DNA of 64,000 bases, taken from assembly GCF_010183535.1 (NCBI RefSeq), contig NC_071332.1, positions 13,516,001 through 13,580,000 of the forward strand, written 5' to 3'. This DNA is from Caenorhabditis remanei. Lineage: Eukaryota; Nematoda; Chromadorea; Rhabditida; Rhabditidae. The notes beneath the pieces were generated by a model, which ran no database searches, was not told the DNA's origin, and was given only the letters and a program-made list of their open reading frames with translations. Shown here one piece after another: positions 44,940-56,785 of the stretch. A program made the translations under genes and the position numbers. Every line of letters starts with the position of its first letter. Within the stretch, counting starts at the first letter, position 1.

Positions 44940-46206
44940 TTATCTTGATACTGAACTAACAACCATGAACGAATTTATGGGTTTTGGTGATGCGTTTGGA
45001 CTACGTGCACCTGCAGAAGCACTGATTGTTGCGACGAATACGGTGGAGCGGGCGTTGAACACCCAGTTACGGAATTCGCGGTTGAAGATTATAATGACGG
45101 CTCTGGAAATGATTGAATGCATAGTACTATCAAAGATTTTCTAACTTACGGATCAAAAATCATGAGTAGGTTGGAAGAGAAAGTGGAAGTAAAGAACAAT
45201 TTCCATTCGGTAGAGTCCCCGGGCAGCCATTTAAATGCATTTGATATCCAAATTGTGTGTAAATTGAACACAACTCCTTGTAGCAAAACTTGAAGAGCAA
45301 AGTTCTTCTCCGTTCGTTTCGCTTCTTTACTCATTGAACCCAAACCGTTCCGCTTCATTATAAGAAGAGCCAATGTTGCGATATCGGCAGCTAGAATCAT
45401 GAATGAGAGGGCGGATTGGGATGATAGGAGAAAGCTTCTGAACTTTGGCCCACAGGTTTCAATAGTGAGGTCAGAGGTGAAGAGCCATCCGAAATGAGTG
45501 TAGGAGAGTCGGCAATTTACTGGAAATGAAAAATGTGATTATGTTCGTTTTCAAAATTTCATCAGAAACTTACATCCAAAAATGTAGTAAAACGAAATAC
45601 CGCCTGGAATGATCCAACAGATCGCCACAAGAAGCAACACCATGTTATGACTGAAAACATTTCACTTCATACTCTATGAAACTACTTTCATGTCTTACCT
45701 GAAGAACAGCTTATAATAGATAGGGAAACATATAGCACATGTCCTGTTCAAGGATATCAGTAAGAAGTTTGTAGTGATCACGCTGAGAATCAGAGCTGAA
45801 CAGTTTCCAAAGTAGCTGGAATTATCAACCAAGACTGTGAAATCGCTGAAAGTGAAACTTGTATGATTGCTGCCTTCTGGAAACTTACAAAGCAAGTCCA
45901 AAGGTATAGAAAACAAAAGTGGAGACACAAGCGATTAGTTGAGAAAAGTTCTGATTCGCGGTGAGGATTCCGAAGGATCCACGCATCGCAGGAATACGGT
46001 GGCAGCCAATGAGTACGGTAACAATTAGGATGAAGCCAATGGTTAGAACCTGGAAATTGGGAAATGAAGACAATGGACAAACAGAGGTACAGAATTTTTA
46101 GGAAGAGATGGACAAACATACAGACAGACAGACTTACCACAGAAATAGTTGCTCCGGCAATAACATCATCAGTACTGTGATCCAAGGTTGTGTTCGTTGA
46201 CGACAT
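44940..46206 (-). CDS. Serpentine receptor, srx class
   Basis: Six exons join in frame from ATG 46206 to TAA 44940. Motifs: an extracellular N-terminus MSSTNTTLDHSTDDVIAG, TM1 LTIGFILIVTVLIGCHRIPA, the srx signature FGILTANQNFSQLIACVST, LILSVITTNFLLISLNRTCA with ICFPIYYKLFF, and CWIIPGGISFYYIFGC. Near the C-terminus the TM6-TM7 region runs EKNFALQVLLQGVVFNLHTI then FSSNLLMIFDPAVIIIFNRE. The F-G-x-L-x-x-N-Q and L-N-R-x-C-A-I-x-F-P-x-Y-Y patterns favour srx over related families. A GTG codon precedes ATG 46206. Predicted chemosensory GPCR, ligand unknown. Confidence 0.8.
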
Positions 46207-48272
46207 CACTACGATTCACGATGGAATGTTGAGATTCTCTGAAATTTAAGAATTTCTCAGATTCGAAACATTCCTATCATTTTACGCTTTCATGAACTTT
46301 TCACGCCTCTAACATGTTTATGAGATAGGTAATCAGAGCGGAAAACTGTGTAGTGAAAAAACAGGAAGTTGGATTCAAACAGCGATAAAAAGTGTTGAAA
46401 AAGTGATCAGAAACTCTAGAAAAAAGTGGAAAATTGCAGGCGTGCAAACAGAAATAGATGAGAGTGCAGTGGAGCGAGAATGATGGGCACGAAAGTGGAT
46501 GGTAGAGATTTTATTTGGAACGGGAGAAAATGGGCTAGGATTTGAGGACTAGAGACTATTAAAAATACTGAAGTCCGAGTGAGGGCATCGGATAGTCTAT
46601 TACTCTGATAATCTATTAGCGTGTACAACTTTTGAGACTTTGCACCTGAAGCGGATTCTAGAAATCGTCATATCAGGCAAACGCTACAGTAATCTAGATT
46701 GTGCTCGGACTACGGAATTCAATGACTCATAGACCCCAAACCGTGAGATCTCATTGTTGACATTCAACTCCATTCACCTTATCAGAGAGATCTAAAATCA
46801 TTTTGTCGACAGGCCAAAAGTTGACGCCATCAAAAAAAGTAGGCGTACACATCTTGTTTACCTGAATGGTTTCAACTTTTCGTTCATATGAAGACGACGT
46901 GAATTTTGTCTATTTTCTGATGAATCTGGAGTCTCAGATGACGTACTCGTTTTCCTCAAAACTAGACAAGGTTTTGTGATTCGGAAGTAATTGAAGAAGT
47001 ACAAAAGACGCTAGATGCGGAGGAGAGAGGGTGTGTAGTTAGTCTGATTTGTGGATGAATAAAAAAGAGTCATCCAGATTTTGACCAGAGGATTCTGACC
47101 AGGAAAAAAGTAAAATGATGAATGAATTCTAAATCTGGAACATCTTCTTTTATACTAGATCCTGGATTGAGAAATGGGCGGGGCTTAGTTAAAGATATTC
47201 TGGATACTCAACACACCCCGTTCCAGTTCGTTAGAATCTCTTTTCAGGAAGCAAAATGGAGGTTGAAAGGAATATTCCGGGTGATGTAGGAATTGACGAA
47301 GAGAATTTTTGGAAACGGGAAATGGGTTAATTTGGTTGAGAGTGACCTGTGATCTGAGACATGATATATATTTTGATCTAAATGTATACAGCAACCACTG
47401 TATGGAAAACTACTGATCAACTGACATATGAACATTGAAAATTCCCTTGATTGATATAATCTTTCAAAATATTGATCTGAAACCAAGAAGACAGTGTTCT
47501 ATATTCTGCAACACACAAAAATATTATTTGTTTTAAAAACAAGACGATTCACTCATCTGCATTTTTGGGTTCCATATTCTTTTCGTTTTTTGTGTTTTGA
47601 TATTTTTGGTCTGGCTAGAATAACGGGACGATGGTAGTGATATTTTGAACAGCCCCTTGACGTGTAAGATAATATTAAAATGGAGTGATTATTTTCTTCG
47701 TGGAATCATTTTTGTCAAGAGAGATTATTTAAGTTATAAAGAAACGGAATGCAAAACGTTCTGGCATCTTTCAGCTCTTGAGGAAGTGAAATAAATTTAA
47801 AGTACTTCCATTTTCAATAAATCGTATCTTACAGACTTTCATTACCCCATATCATTCTGAAACCACAACAGCATTTCCCGGGTTTCAATTATTGGTCACT
47901 CCCAACAATCCAGTGAGAAATCCGAAAAAAGAGAGGAAATCCATGTTCTTTGACCACATCCGGTTCCTTTTCCCTTCTCTTTTTTCGCCGAAAAAAGTAG
48001 CAATTTTGGGCGAAAAGGGCAATCGTCTCAAGTTTCAAGTTTGTGCATTTTTTGCATTTCCGGAATAAATCAGGATACGTGATTTTCCTTTTTTTTTGCT
48101 TTTTAAGTCAATATCCGGCCGTCTCCTCATACTATCGTACATCCAGAAATAGCTGATCTTTTGGACATACGGATATCCAGACAAACATATGGACATCTGG
48201 AATACCACGTAGACAGACATACTCAAACATATTACGAGCCACATGTATTTTCATGAGAAGTGTCTGAAATCC
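46207..48272. other. Gene-poor stretch upstream of the srx gene
   Basis: This stretch is AT-rich. Several minus-strand frames of 60-80 codons lack domains, and none is joined by convincing splice sites. It probably includes the srx promoter. No RNA gene or repeat was recognised. Confidence 0.4.
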
Positions 48273-48571
48273 TGTCGTTTTATGAGTAATTCTGATCAAT
48301 TTTTTCGTGCGATCTCGAAATTCCTGGTAAATATAGAAATAAACCGAAATTTAGAGTTTTCTGATTCCAGAATTCTAACATTTTCAACCATTTATTTGAA
48401 CTCTTGAGCCTTCTTCTTCTTCTTAAAATGTTATCAATTCTACTGTAACACTATAAAATTGCATAATCCTGTCTTCTGTAGCGAAAAGTGCATGAGAGAA
48501 TGTACACGTCTCGTCTAGCTTCTGCCGTGTTTTCAGAAGATTACTAATACTGAAAAAGATCACGAAGAGAA
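48273..48571. repeat. Direct repeat, copy 1 (about 300 bp)
   Basis: TGTCGTTTTATGAGTAATTC opens a 299-bp segment that recurs in the same orientation at 49073-49359 with small differences (one short insertion and several substitutions). It includes a run of TTCTTCTTCTTC and ends at GATCACGAAGAGA. It is noncoding in all frames. Confidence 0.8.
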
Positions 48572-49072
48572 ATTTTCTCAACGAGATTCAGCACTGAATA
48601 TGCTTATAACAAATGTTTGATTCCGGGAGCTCTCAGGAAGGTCATCTTAACCTGTAATGTACATTCTTCAGAACGACGTATGAACCAGCAAGAGAAACTT
48701 ATTAGTTCAGAATCATTCTGCACGAGTGAAGAAGCTAAAAGAGAACTTTTGCAATTACATGACAGCTGAGATCAATTGGCTCTAGAGTGAAGAATTCTAG
48801 ACAATCCCTTCAAAGTCCTAGTTTTCAACCAATCATTTTTTGCCGCGACACTGTATAAGTCTGTTCTCAACAACTACTACTTCCCATTAACTTGGATTCT
48901 GTTATTATACACGTTTCATACCGAAAATATACAAAACTTGATGCAAACACAAAGAAGTGTATCGAGAACATCATCAGCATCTGCCAATCCAAACATTTAA
49001 ATGGCCCATTTGCCGACGTCGTTTGAAATAACTCCAAATGAGGATCCCGAATTAACTACAGTATCCATATCT

Positions 49073-49359
49073 TGTCGTTTTATGTATCAGTAATTCTGCT
49101 CAACATTTTTTCGTGCGATTTCAAATTTCTTGGTAAATTTAGAGTTTTCTGATTCCAGAATTTTAAGATTTTCAACAATTTATTTGAACTCTTGAGCCTT
49201 CTTCTTCTTCTTAAAATGTTATCAATTCTACTGTAACACTATAAAATTGCATAATCCTGTCTTCTGTAGCGAAAAGTGCATGAGAAAATGTACACGTCTA
49301 GTCTAGCTTCTGCCGTGTTTTCAGAAGATTACTAATACTGAAAAAGATCACGAAGAGAA
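49073..49359. repeat. Direct repeat, copy 2 (about 287 bp)
   Basis: The second copy of the 48273 segment begins TTGTCGTTTTATG. It has lost about 12 bases near its start, and it matches closely from TTTTCTGATTCCAGAAT onward. The copies are 800 bp apart, with unrelated sequence between them. A local segmental duplication or two insertions of one repeat family would explain them. Confidence 0.8.
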
Positions 49360-52300
49360 TCTGTTTGTTGAGAAAGGACGTAGGGATTCTGATGAAAATG
49401 GAAATAAATACTGAGATTGCAGAAAGAAGGGAGCATCTTTTCGGAAGGAAAAACTGAAGAACGATTATTAGAGTTCTGGAAATCGATCAAGTTGTACCTG
49501 ATTGTACATAACTTGAGAGTTTCTCGCTATTTTGAAAGTTTGCAAAGACAAAAGCGAACGAACATCTGAACTTTTGAAATACACACCATGAATTTTCAAT
49601 GTGGCCGGACATCTGGACATACCGATGCTCCAAGAGAAACAATTATTTTGAGGAATCGTAAGAATTCTTGGTTTCAATGATTTTCTGAATGCATAAAATA
49701 GTCGCAACCCCGAAAAGATTTTCCGAAAGTTACCGTAACCTATTTGATTTCTTTCAGTTTCCCTAATCTTTCGCACCCCTATTTTCAGCCTTCTCTTCTC
49801 CACAATCCCATCTTCCCCTCATATTTTCAAAAAAGGTGAAATATGGGTCTGTGTGCTCCTCCATTTCCTCTTCTCCTTTTTTCCAGAGTTTTCACTCCAA
49901 ATGCAGCAGCTTCTCCTTCTCCTTCTCAGAAGAGACAGTACTGGCTCCCGAGAGACGCAGAGACACAACACGAGAGACTGTAGAAAAGAGAGAAACTCAG
50001 ATAATCTCACCGCTCTTTGGTCAACCATGAGCATGTTTGTGGTGGCGGGAAGGGGTGGTTGTGGAAGGGGAGAAAGAGAGGAAGAGATGGAAAAGTTGAA
50101 GGGAGAAAAACGAAAGAAATTCTCTCATTTTCTAGTTCTCCCTACTTTTTTGCCCCATTCTTTTTCTCTTTTTTTCATCACACAGATTATCAGAGGAAGA
50201 GTGTTTCTGGTGATGGAGAAGAGTGGGCCACCAGCTTCATCTTCTTCTTTTTTGGAGCTGTTTCCCACTTTTTAGAGTAGAGAAAAAAGATTAAAGGCAG
50301 TAGGAACCAGAATAATGTTTATATGAGAGAAGTATTCTCATTCTCTTTTGACGTTTCTTCCCGTTAGTGATTCATATATTTTTGGAGGAAAACAAAAACT
50401 TTGCTTGATTCTTTGTTTAACAACAATCTTCCTCGATTTTGATGGTTTTCTGAGGAATCTTAGTGGCTTTTAGTTTAAGAGTTATGTCATCTGAAATATT
50501 ATTTAAATAGAGAAAACTACCATCAGGAACTGAAAATTGCCTTGATTCCCGACGTCTATTTTTCTCTTGTTTTTGTTTTCAGATTCCTCGTTTACACTTT
50601 CAGTTCTTGAAAAGTAGTCCCTAGAGAAAAATAAACACGATATTTCAACAATTTCAGCTAAAACCGGGGTTATCCTACAGTAGTCTAGCCCGTTATCCTC
50701 TCACTTGATCTTCCGATTCTTCCCGTCCATAAAATTCAAAAATAACACATTCCTATCCCTATTTTTAGTAAACACCTTCTTTCCTATCTTCTAATTTGTC
50801 TCCTCCCACCAATCTTCTTCTTCCTATCTCAAATTTCAATCGTCTCTCTTTCTCTAAATCTGAATCTCTCTCACTATTCCAATCCGTTCAGATTTCCAGC
50901 ACGTGTCCATTCTCAACCTTGTTTTCAGTTTTCATTTCTGCAAAAAAAAAGAGAAAAACCAAGAGGATTCATCATTTTCAACAAAATATCATCACAAGAT
51001 TCCTCCGTCCCAATGTCCTTCGTTTCCTTTCAAAAAACGTGATTTTCTAGACGAGTACACCCCAAAAACCCCCTCTCTTCTTCATCAACAATCACTCAAA
51101 AAGTGCGTCTTCCCTCGGGTTCGAACAGGTGTCATTTTCATTTTTTTCAAGTTTATTTTTGATGTTCTTTGAGTGTCTACGTCTCCAATATCTCGCAACG
51201 CTCAGCGTTCAACTAGATATCAACGCTTCGCTCGGCGTTCCATCTCTCCCAAATCACTCTGCGTCTCTCCACCATCCCTATCTCTCTTATCTTTTCAAAA
51301 TAAAAAATAATGAAGTAAAAGCATCCCAATTTCTTGTTGTGCTTGCTTGTGTGTTGACTGGATCTCTCTCCTCCAGCAGGGCCGCGGGTGTAATAATTGG
51401 CGAGTTGAATTCTCTTTCTCTCTGCTGAGCACCAACATTTTTTTAGATCTGCTCTTTTTCAGTGAGCTGAGAAACATTGAGAGATAGTATGCCAATTAGA
51501 GAGACTCAGATGGTGAGAGAAGAAATAAATGAGAAGAAGAAAACTTAAGTAAAACATGACATTTATAAGAAATGTTTTCCAAGAAAATTTGTTTTATTTT
51601 CGTACTTTTTGCAAAGCAAGACCTTTCTAGGTCAGCATATGAAAGTTAGGAATTTTTTTTACTCCAATTTATCTCTGCGTCTCCACTCTCTAAGTGTAAA
51701 TTGCAGAACAAATATTTTCCATGAGAACTCAATTAAAAATTGATCTCAATTTGGCCTTTCTCGCATGTTTGACTTTCCATAGCAATCGCCTATTCAATGG
51801 AGTTACGGTAGTTCTATTCGGTACGCAAGTTTTCGTAAATATGTAGTCTCAAAGTTCTGGGTTACTGTAACGGTACTTCAAACTAACGTAGCATGCATTA
51901 CTGTACTCATCTCCTTCAATTCTTTATCCTTCAACTCGTTCCAAATAATTCTTCAAACTTCAAGTCCCCGTTCCCTTTTCCAAAAATTATCCTCTCACTT
52001 CTATACTAAAAGTTTAGCTTCTAGTATGCACAAATCTTTTTTCCAACCCTGTCATTTATTCATCCCCTCTCAAATCTTGTGAGCTCTCAAGAGAGAGAGA
52101 GAGAGAGTCGATGGCTTGAATCAGTTACCATGGTGTTAAGAGATAGAGATGAGAGGATTCAGACAAATAGATTGACAGGTGAAGCGTCCCATTTTTCACA
52201 TGTTTTTCGAGTAGATGCCTGATTTTCCAGTAGATGCCCGAGGGGATAGTCTAGACGTTGGGGTCTGTCTGTGTCTCCATGGTGTCCATGTTTCCAGTCT

Positions 52301-52420
52301 GGGCGATCTCCGAGTTTCCAGCTCTTACCTTTCTTGCTTTTCTTGTTTGTCCCGATGTCCCTTCCCTATTTCCAGCCTCGTCTATTCCAATATCCATAAA
52401 CTTTCATTTCTCACCACAAA
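49360..52420. other. Gene-poor, pyrimidine-tract-rich region
   Basis: Long C/T-rich and G/A-rich tracts lie at about 49780-50280 and 50700-51420, with (GA)n at 52094-52107. Open frames here are products of these tracts. The character fits distal promoter or long 5' intron sequence of the PP2A gene downstream, but no exon was established. Confidence 0.4.
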
Positions 52421-54022
52421 TACAGTGCGTAACACAAGTATAAGGCCACCCATGAAATTGAGTTTATTGGCTCAGCGGAACATTTCTGGTTAAAACTAAT
52501 AACGGATTTAGATTCCTCATCCAAAAATACCCCTAGGAAAATGTTTTTGTGACATGACCTCCAAAACTAGGATGGTGACGTGGCCAAATGTGAAAAGTGC
52601 GCACTTTCAGGCGTAACATAAGTATAAGGCCACCCCCGGAGTTGAGCAAAAAGAGTCGAATAAAAGCAAAGTTGCATTCTAGAATTGTATTTTAGGATTG
52701 TACAAATTAGATTCAAGTAGAAAACATCAAAACCATATAGTCCTGGCCCTACTGGTCTGCTGGGAACATGCATTCAAGTCTCTCTTCATTTTTTCTCTTT
52801 GGACGCTAAACCGGGGCTCTAAAAACGGCGTAAGTAGGTAAATTCTTTGAGAAACCATGTCTCCAAATGCTCATTCGTTGATTTCAAAAGTTTAGAAACA
52901 TATCTTGTACGTTTCTGGGAAGAAATGTAAGGGTGGACTCTACGCACAGTCTGCACTGCTGTCAACATTAGAGGGATTTGAGTCGCTAGCTCGTCGAGAT
53001 CTTGATAATGAGAGCTGGAAATGTTCTGTAATAATGCAGATAGATACTCAGTATCAGCTGGATGCAAATACCGTTTAGTTCAAATGATGTAGTCAATTTT
53101 CCGAAACCCCATCTGAGTTACTAAAGCCAGGGCAGTACTGTTACTAATGATGTAGTTAGACTGCTCACGAAAAAACCTTTGTTGGCACTTTTCCACTTAA
53201 AAAAATTATGTTACTAACATAATAAAACTTAAAAATGCATGATACAACTCTGTATAACGATCGGAGTAAGACCTTGAGCACCCACGACACGCCCACTTTT
53301 CTTAATGCATAATTATGATATGTCGGCAGTTGGACTCAAGACAATCCATCAGATATCCACAAATTTGAAGGGTATTTGTATCCAGCAGGTACTGAGTATC
53401 TATCTGCAATATTACAGAACATTTCCAGCTCTCATTATCAAGATCTCGACGAGCTAGCGACTCAAATCCCTCTAATGTTGACAGCAGTGCAGACTGTGCG
53501 TAGAGTCCACCCTTACATTTCTTCCCAGAAACGTACAAGATATGTTTCTAAACTTTTGAAATCAACGAATGAGCATTTGGAGACATGGTTTCTCAAAGAA
53601 TTTACCTACTTACGCCGTTTTTAGAGCCCCGGTTTAGCGTCCAAAGAGAAAAAATGAAGAGAGACTTGAATGCATGTTCCCAGCAGACCAGTAGGGCCAG
53701 GACTATATGGTTTTGATGTTTTCTACTTGAATCTAATTTGTACAATCCTAAAATACAATTCTAGAATGCAACTTTGCTTTTATTCGACTCTTTTTGCTCA
53801 ACTCCGGGGGTGGCCTTATACTTATGTTACGCCTGAAAGTGCGCACTTTTCACATTTGGCCACGTCACCATCCTAGTTTTGGAGGTCATGTCACAAAAAC
53901 ATTTTCCTAGGGGTATTTTTGGATGAGGAATCTAAATCCGTTATTAGTTTTAACCAGAAATGTTCCGCTGAGCCAATAAACTCAATTTCATGGGTGGCCT
54001 TATACTTGTGTTACGCACTGTA
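52421..54022. mobile_element. Large foldback element, 1.6 kb, with arms of about 650 bp
   Basis: The left end TACAGTGCGTAACACAAGTA is the exact complement of the right end, which stops at 54022. TA at each end fits a Tc1/mariner-type target site. The two arms (about 52421-53075 and 53368-54022) are nearly identical inverted copies; a loop of about 290 bp separates them. Each arm carries the same two open frames, 68 and 82 codons, at 52567-52773 and 52819-53067 (minus) and their mirror images at 53670-53876 and 53376-53624 (plus). The encoded sequences resemble no transposase. The near identity of the arms points to a recent origin or to gene conversion. Confidence 0.8.
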
Positions 54023-56785
54023 TAAATCTTCTCTTCCTATTCGGAGGGACGCTTCTTTTCCTCTTGCCTAATCTAATCCCTTCTCCTCTATCTCTTTTTC
54101 CTTCCAACCAACTACGTACATCCGCTCCTCCTCTTATTCCCAACCATCCAAAAATCCATCACATTTCCATACAAATCCCCGAGACTCAAAACACTCTGTA
54201 ATCCATTCCAGCATTCTGATAAGAGCACATGAAGTCATTCTTTGGCGTCAATGCATATGCTCTTGATTTTTGAATGTGTCGACAGATTTATCTGGATCTG
54301 GTGGAATTTGGATTGAAAAATTCTAGAAAACTCGAGAACGCAAGATGGGACTTTCAGATATAGGTATGACAAACGTGCTTGTTCCTACAAATTTTACTGG
54401 GGTATTTACCGACAGTGAGAGTGGTTACCTTGATTTGTCTCTGTGACGCGGCCATCTATCCACGCCGGCTATCACTCCCCGAGAATCCCATGAGGACCAC
54501 AATTATCTCTATCATCTCGTTATGTTTTTTACCATAACATCTTTGAATCCCTGCGTCTCTCTATTCTCCACACTATATCTCCCCGGTCACACACGTGTTT
54601 TCTCGGTGAAGAATTGGCGAAGAATCGTGTGGAGAAGAAACAGAAGAGACCGGGGGGTCTCCCCCTTCACGACGACCATATCATCAATTCTTCTCATCCG
54701 AATCACCACATTTTCGAATATATTCAATATGTTAGAATGTGTGAATGTTCGAGTGGACATCTGGATGTTCAGAGCTTCAGACAGATATACCCTTCATATT
54801 CGGGTTTCTAGATCAACAATAAGTTCTGAAAACTCTAGGATATCATGGAAAATCTTCAAATTTCCCGCAAAAACTCCGAATGTCTGCTCTTTTTTGCTCT
54901 ATTATCTCTGCTCCTCCTGCTCCTTTCCCTCCTATCCACTGGCAACAAAAGACGTCATTTGTGACACTTTCGATTTCCTTTTTTATCTTTTACTTGTTCC
55001 TTAACACGTTTCGCCAAATTTCGAACCGCGTTTAGTATCAGTTTTGCCCCGTATCATTTGACCATTGGCAAATATATACGGAATGATAAAGAGCATGTGA
55101 TTCCAGGTACATTGTGCCTTTTCCGGGAGGACCAATAGATGGCCGAGCTTTCCCGAAAGCATCCAGACCTAGGCCAACCTCATAGCCAAGAAACATTAGA
55201 CTACCAGTTTATTCAAAAGCCGTCACTAATCTCCGGACCGTCGGCTATAGGAAAAGCTTGGCCGCGGCCAACACTTTGCTAATCATACTTTTATATTTTA
55301 TCCCGCCGGTCACCGACTCTCTCCAATTCCTTTCAAATGTCTCTTTTTCCCTTCCTTTAGTGGCCTGTGATGGCCTGTGTGCGTATTCCCGCGTCTTTTC
55401 TCTCATTTTCTGTGCAATTGATTCATCATCACTGCGTCTCTTCATCTTCAACTCTTTATACACACATACTCTGCTTCTCTACCTTCTAAGCATCAGTCCG
55501 CTCACATTGGACCGCCGCCGCTCACCACTATTCCCGTTGTCTCCGGTCGACCGCCGACACACTCACTAGCAGGGTGAGAAAGTACGAGACGCAGAAGATA
55601 AGAGAGAAAAGAAAGAGGACAACAAAACGTTGACGTTTATACCTCGTGTGTGAGTGTTGTTGGGATGAAGAGAAAGAAAAATAGAAGTTTTTTCGCCTTT
55701 TTTCAACTGACTCAATTTTGAGTTATTTGGAACTTTGTTCTTGTTTATATAGTCACGTTTCACTCGGAATATTTTATAGTCTTTTCTGTTATATAGTCTT
55801 TTTGTCGCTATATATTTGCACCGTCAAAACGAAGTTTCAACTGTTTTTTTGTTTGCAGGGAACTGTAAAACTAGTTATTTTTGATAACAAACTATTTAGT
55901 GTTTTTCTTTCTGATTTTTCTTTAGAGGTTTAGGTTTGTTTGTTACTTTTTCAAATAAGATTTCTTCCTTTTTTCTGAACTAACCTCTTTTTAACTGATT
56001 CTCCGCTTTCATTTAGTTTTCCAAACAAAACACCTAACTATAAATTCCGCTAACTTCCTGATATATTCCAAATTAACTTTGAAACCTAAAGAAAGTTTCT
56101 CAGTTGAGAAAAATATTGAAGAAGGTGTTTATCGCCAATGTTCTTATTACGAGCGCTGTTTTTGTTAAAATTTCACTAATTTTCTTTGCTTTTTTCTATA
56201 TTTTTCATAAAATTCTTTATAAAACTCCCGGAAAATAAAGCAAACAGTTTTGAGTCACAAAAATCTGAAACTTGCCAAAAACGTGACACTCGCAATCGCG
56301 CTCCATCTTACAACTTTTTGCCGCATAAATTTGAATTTCACGCGTCGATTTCCACATTTTCCACCGTTTTTTGCATCTTTTCTGACTTCTTTTCGTGTCT
56401 TTTCTGTAAGTTTTCAGAAAAAAAAATGCACATTTCAATATCAATTTGTTGAAAGAAGGGTATCACTCCTTATTTTCCAGCGAACGTCGTATCGCTTTTT
56501 CTTTTTTGTACCGATTCTTCCCTTGTTCCCCAATTGATCACTTCCCGACCTACATTTCCGCACTTTCCCTCTCTTCTTATCATAATTTTCGATAATTTCT
56601 CTTTCTCTAATTCTCTTTTCTCTCCCGTTTCCACGCTAGAACCCCAGAAGTCAATAATTTTGCAGAACTCTCACCGTTTCAAAACTTTCCATCTCTCGAA
56701 GTTCACATCTTCGAAAGATTCCGAAGAATCTGGAAGACGTTTCGAAGCAGAACAATTGAAAGATTATCTGCCACGTCAATCGAAA
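54023..56785. other. Upstream region of the PP2A gene with candidate 5' untranslated exons
   Basis: C/T-rich sequence typical of nematode promoters. A segment ending at 55573 (ACTCACTAGCAG followed by GGTGAG) looks like a noncoding first exon with a splice donor. A TTTTCCAG at about 56480 could be a matching acceptor. The open frame leading to ATG 56786 has no conserved character upstream of it. Confidence 0.35.

Noticed and set aside
49836..50280. Ser/Phe/Arg-rich frames on both strands near 50 kb
   Set aside because: Low-complexity by-products of CTTCTC and GGAGAGA tracts; several overlapping frames are open at once.
52567..53067. Two open frames in the left arm of the foldback element as real genes
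   Set aside because: They recur in the mirror-image arm as expected of an inverted repeat, lack transposase motifs, and have no splice or start context. Kept only as a finding to test.
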